A stretch of DNA of 5,553 bases, from positions 1-5,553 of the forward strand of contig JAEWHZ010000240.1 of the NCBI GenBank assembly GCA_023387585.1, written 5' to 3'. Source of the DNA: Pseudomonadota bacterium. Its GTDB lineage: Bacteria > Pseudomonadota > Alphaproteobacteria > Rhizobiales > Devosiaceae. Positions 1-4,375 of this stretch are shown in pieces. The stretch's first letter is position 1, and each line of letters opens with the position of its first letter. The notes under the pieces were generated by a model, which worked only from the letters and a program-made list of their open reading frames with translations, was not told the origin of the DNA and made no database searches. A program made the position numbers and the translations under genes.

Positions 1-448
1 GCCAGCGCCACACATAGGAGGCGGCGACGGCGCTGACGACCCACGGCACGAGCAGCAGGCCGCGCAGGAAGGCGCGCCCGATGAATTCGCGATGCAGCGC
101 CAAAGCGGCGCCGAGCCCGAGCAGGAAGGCGACGACGGTTGAGACGAGGGTCCAGATCAGCGTGTTGACGGTGACGCGCCAGAACACGTTGGAGGTGAGG
201 ACGCTGGCGTAGTTGTCGAGCCCGGTGAAGATCTTGTCGCGCAGCTGCAGGCTCGGCGGCGTGCGGAACAGCGACAGGTCGATCGTGTAATAGACCGGAT
301 AGGCGATCACGATCAGCATGACGATGAGCGCCGGCATTACATAGGCATAGTCGGCGCGGTGGGCCCAGCTGCGCCGGAGCACATTGGGCCGCCTGGCGGA
401 CGCGAGGGGGGCATCGGCAGGGGCCGGCTGCCGGAACATACTGCTCAT
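1..448 (-). CDS. MalF-type sugar ABC transporter permease, N-terminal part (cut by window edge)
   Basis: Inner-membrane subunit of a carbohydrate ABC importer (binding-protein-dependent transport permease, MalF/UgpA-like). I translated 149 codons by hand from the reverse strand. There is a polar N-terminus (residues 1-33, Pro/Ala/Arg-rich), a first membrane segment at about 36-55 (VMPALIVMLIVIAYPVYY), and the short periplasmic stretch FTGLDNYASVL typical of MalF-family permeases. A second membrane segment lies at about 94-118 and a third begins at about 129 (LLLVPWVVSAVAASYVW). The C-terminal half, including the EAA loop that contacts the ATPase, is outside the window. The ATG at 448 was chosen as the first Met of the open stretch that begins the recognisable protein; a second ATG three codons later (439) is an alternative. 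No strong ribosome-binding site precedes either, only a weak GGA. It lies 75 bp downstream of the binding-protein gene on the same strand, so it is co-transcribed subject to the hairpin between them. The family call is firm; the substrate is unknown. Confidence 0.9.
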   Translation of the reverse strand, partial: MSSMFRQPAPADAPLASARRPNVLRRSWAHRADYAYVMPALIVMLIVIAYPVYYTIDLSLFRTPPSLQLRDKIFTGLDNYASVLTSNVFWRVTVNTLIWTLVSTVVAFLLGLGAALALHREFIGRAFLRGLLLVPWVVSAVAASYVWRW

Positions 449-469
449 CGGATTGTCCGTCGCTGGTCT

Positions 470-508
470 AGAAAAAGACCGGGCCGGCGGCGCGTGCCGC
501 CGGCCCGG
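470..508 (-). terminator. Intercistronic intrinsic terminator/attenuator between binding-protein and permease genes
   Basis: Perfect 13-bp inverted repeat: arms at 479-491 and 496-508 around a 4-base loop (492-495), almost all G/C. Read on the minus strand, the stem is followed immediately by TCTTTTTCT (478-470), the form of a rho-independent terminator. It sits 15 bp past the binding-protein stop codon and about 20 bp before the permease start. In such operons a hairpin here commonly ends or protects part of the mRNA, so that the periplasmic binding protein is made in excess over the membrane subunits. Partial read-through is inferred, because no separate permease promoter is obvious in the 75-bp gap. 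There is no T-tract on the plus-strand side, so it is directional. Confidence 0.85.
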
Positions 509-523
509 GGGAAGCGGGTACGA

Positions 524-2005
524 TCAGAGACCGCCGCCGTCGCTCAGCACGAGGCTTTCGATCTTGTCGGCCGCATCCTGGGCGGCTTCCTCGATCGTCA
601 TGGCCTCGGTCAGCACGTTCTGCATCATGTCCGGAATGATGATGTTCATGATTTCCGGCGCTTCGGCCAGGACCGGGAACGGAATGCCGTTGGGCAGCAT
701 GGAGGTCGTGATATCGAGGAAGCGGATCTCCTCGAGACGCTGGGCCATCCACTCGGTGCGGAAGCCGCCGAGATTGCCCGGGTTGGAAGCCGTCCAGGCG
801 AGCTTGGTCGACCATTCCGGGCTGGTCCACATGCAGATCAGCGCCTTCACCGCCTGCTCGTCGAACCCGCCTTCGACATATTCGGGCTCGACGACGTGGA
901 TGTTGGAGCCGCCGAACACCACGGCGCGGCGCGCCGGGCCTTCGGGGATCAGGCCGTAGCGCATGTTCTCGACCACGGCGTCGGCGACTTCCTTGTCGGC
1001 GCCGGTCGCTTCGCCCGCGAGGTCGAGCATGCGCGCATATTCGGACGGGTGGGCGATCATCATGGCCAGCTGGCCGGCGATGAACGGACCTTGGTTCTCG
1101 GCCTGGGTGTTGGTCAGGGCCGAGACCGGCACCGACTGGTCGCGCACATACATATCGTAGGCGGCCTGGAGCGCGGCGATCGAGCCCTCATTGTTGACCC
1201 AGACTTCCTGATAGGTCGGATTGTCGGAGGCTTCGTCGAGTGCGCCGCCGCCATAGGCCCAGAGCTGGGGCATGAAGCGGAACGGGGTGTTGCCGGCGTT
1301 CTGGCGGGCGACGAGGCCGTAGCCCGAGATGCCGAGCTCCTCGTGGATGATGCGCGAATACTCGACCACATCGTCCCAGGTGGCGGGCGGGGATTCCGGA
1401 TCGAGGCCGGCCCGCTCGAAGATGTCGGCGTTCCAGATGAAGGCCATGGTCTCGTTGTTGGTCGGGATGCCGTAGCCGGTGCCTTCCCAGGTCACGGACT
1501 TGAGCGCGCCGGGCCAGAAATCGGCGCTGTCATAACCGACATCCTCGGGGGCGAGGGGCTGGAGATAGCCGCGCGCGGCGAACTCGACGCCGCCCAGGAT
1601 CTGCAGGCGCACGACCATGGGCGCGGCGTTGCCGAGCAGCGAGGTGCGGAACTTGTCGAGCAGCTCGTTATAGGTGATCGACTGAACGTCGGTCTCGATA
1701 TTGGGATAGGCCTCGGCGAACGCCTCCCAGAACGTGGCGTCCATTTCATGCATGAGCTGCGGATCGGCCTCGAAGGGGCCGGTGTACCAGTAGCTGACGC
1801 GGCCGGTATAGTCGTTGGGCACCACGGCGTCGCAATCGGCGGCGGTGTCGTAGGTGGCGGTGCCGGCGATCTCGCGCACATATTCAGGCGACCACTGCGA
1901 CAGGTCCACGCTCTGCGCGTAGGCGGTGGTGAGCAGCAGGCTCGCCGCAACGCTCATCGTGACCGCGCCGGTGGCAAAGCGACGTCCAGAAAGACGCAAA
2001 GTCAT
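524..2005 (-). CDS. Extracellular sugar-binding protein of an ABC importer (SBP family 1)
   Basis: Periplasmic solute-binding protein of the MalE/UgpB class, 493 aa, which delivers a carbohydrate-like ligand to the permease encoded next. Residues 1-30 form a Sec signal peptide: basic start (R4, R8, R9), hydrophobic core ending SLLLTTAYA, and probable cleavage at AYA/QS. Family landmarks are the YGIPTNNETMAFIWNADIF segment (178-196) followed by the ERAGLDPES-PATWDD type motif, GPFIAGQLAMMIAHPSEY (306-323), and a C-terminal helix VLTEAMTIEEAAQDAADKI (464-482). At about 460 mature residues it is somewhat longer than typical members. I chose the ATG at 2005 because GGAGGA (2020-2015) lies 9 bases upstream. 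The in-frame ATG at 2023 precedes and overlaps that ribosome-binding site and would spoil the signal peptide's compact basic start. It is the first gene of the minus-strand transport operon, divergent from the GntR regulator. The ligand is unknown; sugar or sugar acid is inferred from the neighbours. Confidence 0.94.
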   Translation of the reverse strand: MTLRLSGRRFATGAVTMSVAASLLLTTAYAQSVDLSQWSPEYVREIAGTATYDTAADCDAVVPNDYTGRVSYWYTGPFEADPQLMHEMDATFWEAFAEAYPNIETDVQSITYNELLDKFRTSLLGNAAPMVVRLQILGGVEFAARGYLQPLAPEDVGYDSADFWPGALKSVTWEGTGYGIPTNNETMAFIWNADIFERAGLDPESPPATWDDVVEYSRIIHEELGISGYGLVARQNAGNTPFRFMPQLWAYGGGALDEASDNPTYQEVWVNNEGSIAALQAAYDMYVRDQSVPVSALTNTQAENQGPFIAGQLAMMIAHPSEYARMLDLAGEATGADKEVADAVVENMRYGLIPEGPARRAVVFGGSNIHVVEPEYVEGGFDEQAVKALICMWTSPEWSTKLAWTASNPGNLGGFRTEWMAQRLEEIRFLDITTSMLPNGIPFPVLAEAPEIMNIIIPDMMQNVLTEAMTIEEAAQDAADKIESLVLSDGGGL

Positions 2006-2014
2006 ATCTCGGGT

Positions 2015-2020
2015 TCCTCC
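2015..2020 (-). promoter_or_regulatory. Ribosome-binding site of the binding-protein gene
   Basis: GGAGGA on the minus strand, 9 bases before the ATG at 2005. It decides the start: the upstream in-frame ATG at 2023 immediately abuts this site and has no comparable site of its own. Confidence 0.8.
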
Positions 2021-2109
2021 CATTGAGCCAAATGGCGAAGGCGAGGAAACGGTGCGGCCGGCGTTGGCGCGGGCATGCAGCAGCCATCATGCCACGAAGG
2101 CCATCCCGA

Positions 2110-2123
2110 CGTTCCGTGGAACG
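2110..2123. repeat. Short inverted repeat in the binding-protein leader
   Basis: CGTTCC-GT-GGAACG, perfect 6-bp arms with a 2-base centre, about 105 bp upstream of the binding-protein start. It could be a regulator site or chance symmetry. GAAA-TGG-TTTC just beyond it (2126-2136) adds a second weak symmetry. Confidence 0.35.
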
Positions 2124-2155
2124 GTGAAATGGTTTCGAGCCTTGTCCCGGCGTGT

Positions 2156-2168
2156 TTGCGGACCGCAA
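2156..2168. repeat. Short odd-centred inverted repeat TTGCGG-A-CCGCAA
   Basis: Perfect 6-bp arms around a single central base, in the gene-free region about 150 bp upstream of the binding-protein gene. The form suits a dimeric helix-turn-helix regulator, but there is no further evidence of function. Confidence 0.35.
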
Positions 2169-2340
2169 GGTGGTGTCCCACCCGCCTGCCGCAAATGCGC
2201 CAACGGACATTCGATAGCCACCAGCGCCCGCTTCTCCCACGGGCTTCCCGGCGGTCGGTCTTCCGAAGTCCTCCCCCGTGGCCCGGTCTCCCTCCGGAAC
2301 CACGAGGGCAGCCTTGATGATCGTACACTATCTGTCAACA

Positions 2341-2370
2341 ACAATGTGCGCGATTGTGTGCGTCGCACAC
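2341..2370. promoter_or_regulatory. Candidate operator cluster for the GntR/FCD regulator
   Basis: Two overlapping perfect inverted repeats: ACAAT-N7-ATTGT (2341-2357) and GTGTGCG-T-CGCACAC (2356-2370). The half-site TGTGCG occurs at 2345-2350 and again at 2357-2362, 12 bp apart, with its complement CGCACA at 2364-2369. A short GTGCAC palindrome follows at 2374-2379. The cluster lies 51-80 bp before the gntR start and just beside the divergent TTGACA. This is where an autoregulating GntR repressor would be expected to bind. Binding by this protein is inferred from position and symmetry only; the exact motif is not a known consensus that I recognise. Confidence 0.5.
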
Positions 2371-2420
2371 TTGGTGCACGATGGAGCGGCGCAAAGCGCG
2401 CCGCCGAGCACCCCAGGCCC

Positions 2421-3122
2421 ATGACCCTCGATCCCGCCCCTGACAGCCATGAGAGCGAAGCCGGGATATCCGAGCTGATCCGCGAGGATATCCTTCAAGG
2501 GCGGCTGGGCGCCAATGAGCGGCTGGTGGTGTCGGCGCTGGCGAGGCGCTACGGCACCAGCACCAACCCGGTGCGCGAGGCGCTGCAGCAGTTGCGCGGC
2601 GAGGGGTTCGTCGTGATGTCGCCCAATCGCGGCGCGCGGGTGCGTCCGATCGATGCCAGCTTCGTGCGCGACCTCTACGAGATCGAGATGCTGATCCAGC
2701 CCAGCCTGACCCGCTGGTTCGTGACCATCGCCACGCCCGCCGACATCGCCGAGCTCGAGCGGCTGCAGGCGGAGATCGAGGCACTGGACTTCGCCGATCC
2801 CGTGCGGCATTCCGAACTCGACTTCCGCTTCCACATGCTGATGTATGAGCGGCACTACAACCGGCACATGGTGGAGCTGTGGAGCCGCTATCGCGCGGTG
2901 CTGCACGCCATGAGCCGCAGCCATGCAACGGGGTTGCTGCGCCGCGCCGCGGTGATCCGCGAACATCGCGCGCTGCTCGAGGCGATCAAGGCGCAGGACG
3001 TGGAGGCGGCGGTGAGCACCATCCTGACGCATGTGGAGGATGCGGGCCGGCACATCGTGCAGCAGATGCTGGCGGCGCGGCACGAGCACGGCCAGACGAT
3101 CTGGCCGGCGCCAACGGTTTAA
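2421..3122 (+). CDS. GntR-family transcriptional regulator, FCD subfamily
   Basis: DNA-binding regulator of 233 aa, a normal length for the FadR/FCD branch. The winged helix occupies about residues 15-78: ISELIREDILQGRLGANERL, then the recognition region LARRYGTSTNPVREALQQL (40-58) and the wing GFVVMSPNRGARVRPID. The C-terminal FCD effector domain (about 84-225) keeps the Asp/His metal set: D134 and H138 in LDFRFH, H182 in REHRALLEAI and H204 in ILTHVEDAGR. It therefore probably binds a metal-coordinated carboxylate ligand. The ATG at 2421 is chosen because it directly precedes a normal-length protein. Its ribosome-binding site is weak (AGG about 5 bases upstream), and in-frame GTG codons further up lie inside the palindrome cluster. 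It is divergent from the transport operon and 43 bp upstream of the enolase-family gene. By inference it controls both, with a substrate or pathway intermediate as effector. The ligand cannot be read from the sequence. Confidence 0.93.
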   Translation: MTLDPAPDSHESEAGISELIREDILQGRLGANERLVVSALARRYGTSTNPVREALQQLRGEGFVVMSPNRGARVRPIDASFVRDLYEIEMLIQPSLTRWFVTIATPADIAELERLQAEIEALDFADPVRHSELDFRFHMLMYERHYNRHMVELWSRYRAVLHAMSRSHATGLLRRAAVIREHRALLEAIKAQDVEAAVSTILTHVEDAGRHIVQQMLAARHEHGQTIWPAPTV

Positions 3123-3130
3123 CGTGAAAA

Positions 3131-3148
3131 CGGCCGCGAGGACGGCCG
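3131..3148 (+). repeat. CGGCCG inverted/direct repeat in the gntR-enolase gap
   Basis: CGGCCG occurs twice, separated by CGAGGA. The copies can pair as a 6-bp stem with a 6-base loop and also form a direct repeat (ACGGCCG). The element sits between the gntR stop and the ribosome-binding site of the next gene. It might modestly protect or separate the two parts of the mRNA. There is no T-tract, so it is not a terminator. Confidence 0.35.
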
Positions 3149-3152
3149 GACC

Positions 3153-3160
3153 AAGGGGGA
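3153..3160 (+). promoter_or_regulatory. Ribosome-binding site of the enolase-family gene
   Basis: AAGGGGGA, 5 bases before the ATG at 3166. It fixes this start over the open frame, which continues upstream through the gntR 3' end. Confidence 0.8.
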
Positions 3161-3165
3161 AACCA

Positions 3166-4362
3166 ATGAAGATCACCGATTTGAAATGCGCCATCATCGG
3201 CGCCAACCCGATCGTGCGCATCAATACCGACGAGGGGATTTACGGCTACGGGCAGGCGGAGCACTACAAGCCGTATCTGAAGCCCTTCGTGCTGCAGTTC
3301 CGCGACGCGCTGATCGGCGAGGACCCGACCGATGTCGAGCGGTGCATGCTGAAGATCCGCCAGCGCGGGGCGTTCAAGCCCTATGGCGCGGCGGTGTCGA
3401 TCATCGAGATGGCGCTGTGGGACATCGCCGGCAAGGCGGCGGGGGTGCCGGTCTACAAGCTGCTGGGCGGCAAGGTGCGCGACACGGTGCGCACCTATAA
3501 CGGCTCGCTGCGCGTGCCGATGGACGGGGTGAGCCCCGAGGCCTTCGCCGAGAATGTGCGCTGGATGACCGAGCTTCCGGAAGGGTTCCAGATCGTCAAG
3601 CAGGGCGTCGCCTTCCATTCGCCGATGAAGCGCGAGTTCGAGGGTTTTTATTACGGCACGCCCAATGCCAGCCCGTTCCACGGGGCGATGGATTCAGGCG
3701 CGCTGACCGAGCGCGGGCTCAACCACCTGCTCGATTGCGTTTCCGCGATGAAGGAGGTGCTGGGCGACAAGGTCGGGCTGGCGCTCGATTGCGGGCCGGG
3801 CTGGATGCCGCATGACGCGCTGCGCTTCGCGCGGGCGGTGGAGCACCACAACCTGATGTGGCTCGAGGATCTTCTGACCGGCGACTACACGCCGTGGATC
3901 AATGCCGACGTCTATCGCGACCTGACGCATGCGACGACGACGCCGATCCATACCGGCGAGCAGATCTATCTGCGCCAGAACTTCAAGCAGCTGATCGAGT
4001 CGCACGCGGTCAACATCGTCGGGCCGGACCCGGCGGATGTGGGCGGCATCGCCGAGCTGAAATGGATCGCCGAATACGCGCATCTGCACGGGATCATGAT
4101 GGCGCCGCACGGCACGGGGAACGGGCTTCTGGGGCTGGCCGCGCTGGTGCAGGTCTGCGCCACGCTGCCGGCGAACTTCATCGCCTTCGAATATCCCTCC
4201 GGCGCCCAGCCCTGGTGGCGCGACATCGTCGACGGGCTGCCCGACCCGATCGTCGTCAAGGGCGAGATCCAGGTCGGGGACCGCCCGGGCATGGGGGTCG
4301 ATCTGATCGCGTCCGAAGCCAAGCGCTACCTCAAGGAGGAGGACAGCAACTTCTTCGACTGA
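3166..4362 (+). CDS. Enolase-superfamily enzyme, mandelate racemase subgroup; probable sugar-acid dehydratase or cycloisomerase
   Basis: Cytoplasmic Mg-dependent enzyme of 398 aa that removes a proton next to a carboxylate. In this subgroup the usual outcome is dehydration of an aldonic or aldaric acid, or racemisation or lactone isomerisation. The N-terminal capping domain (1-125) includes the mobile loop GIYGYGQAEHYKPYL and the ALWDIAGKAAGVPVYKLLGG helix. In the barrel the metal ligands are D208 (LALDCG), E234 (MWLEDLL) and E265 (HTGEQIY). The catalytic dyad is D288 (VGPDPADVGG) with H315 (MAPHGTGNG), followed by E342 (FEYP). The second strand reads IVKQGV (K145), so the usual Lys-x-Lys has only its first Lys by this alignment. 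A loop of about 40 residues (150-190), rich in F, Y, H and G, follows and may shape the pocket. It is downstream of gntR in a two-gene unit and opposite a sugar importer, which suggests a catabolic step on an imported sugar acid. The superfamily call is very secure; the substrate is not determined. Confidence 0.93.
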   Translation: MKITDLKCAIIGANPIVRINTDEGIYGYGQAEHYKPYLKPFVLQFRDALIGEDPTDVERCMLKIRQRGAFKPYGAAVSIIEMALWDIAGKAAGVPVYKLLGGKVRDTVRTYNGSLRVPMDGVSPEAFAENVRWMTELPEGFQIVKQGVAFHSPMKREFEGFYYGTPNASPFHGAMDSGALTERGLNHLLDCVSAMKEVLGDKVGLALDCGPGWMPHDALRFARAVEHHNLMWLEDLLTGDYTPWINADVYRDLTHATTTPIHTGEQIYLRQNFKQLIESHAVNIVGPDPADVGGIAELKWIAEYAHLHGIMMAPHGTGNGLLGLAALVQVCATLPANFIAFEYPSGAQPWWRDIVDGLPDPIVVKGEIQVGDRPGMGVDLIASEAKRYLKEEDSNFFD

Positions 4363-4375
4363 TCGAGGGTAACGT

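Larger units (their letters stand above)
2006..2420. promoter_or_regulatory. Divergent intergenic control region (transport operon / gntR-enolase operon)
   Basis: A 415-bp stretch between divergent genes, with no open frame that looks like a protein on either strand. It must hold the promoters for both units. A minus-strand TTGACA (2338-2333) is a perfect -35 match, but no good -10 follows at 16-18 bp (AAGGCT at 17). On the plus strand TTGATG (2314-2319) with AACAAT (2338-2343) at an 18-bp gap is a weak candidate for the gntR promoter. If the minus-strand element is used, the binding-protein mRNA would carry a leader of about 300 bases. Short perfect inverted repeats occur at 2110-2123, 2156-2168, 2341-2357 and 2356-2370. 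The role as a control region is secure from the layout; the individual promoter elements are tentative. Confidence 0.6.

Noticed and set aside
1976..2005. Possible Tat signal (GRRFAT) at the start of the binding protein
   Set aside because: The spacing does not match the S/T-R-R-x-F-L-K consensus because F directly follows RR. The rest is a standard Sec signal with AYA cleavage.
359..2026. Long plus-strand open frame (555 codons) opposite the binding-protein gene
   Set aside because: It is antisense to a clear protein with signal peptide and family motifs. Its His/Gly/Asp/Arg-rich, low-complexity translation is what G/C third-position bias produces on the opposite strand, and no domain is recognisable.
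1926..2420. Upstream extension of the GntR open frame to position 1926
   Set aside because: The extra 165 codons run antisense through the binding-protein signal peptide and the promoter region and look unlike protein. The family's normal length begins at the ATG at 2421.
3131..3148. CGGCCG stem as a terminator between gntR and the enolase-family gene
   Set aside because: Only 6 bp with no T-tract after it, and a good ribosome-binding site follows directly, so co-transcription is more likely.
2328..3224. Minus-strand open frame opposite gntR (298 codons)
   Set aside because: Shadow of the GntR gene: composition biased to H, Q, R and L, no family motif, and it runs through the operator region and into the next gene.
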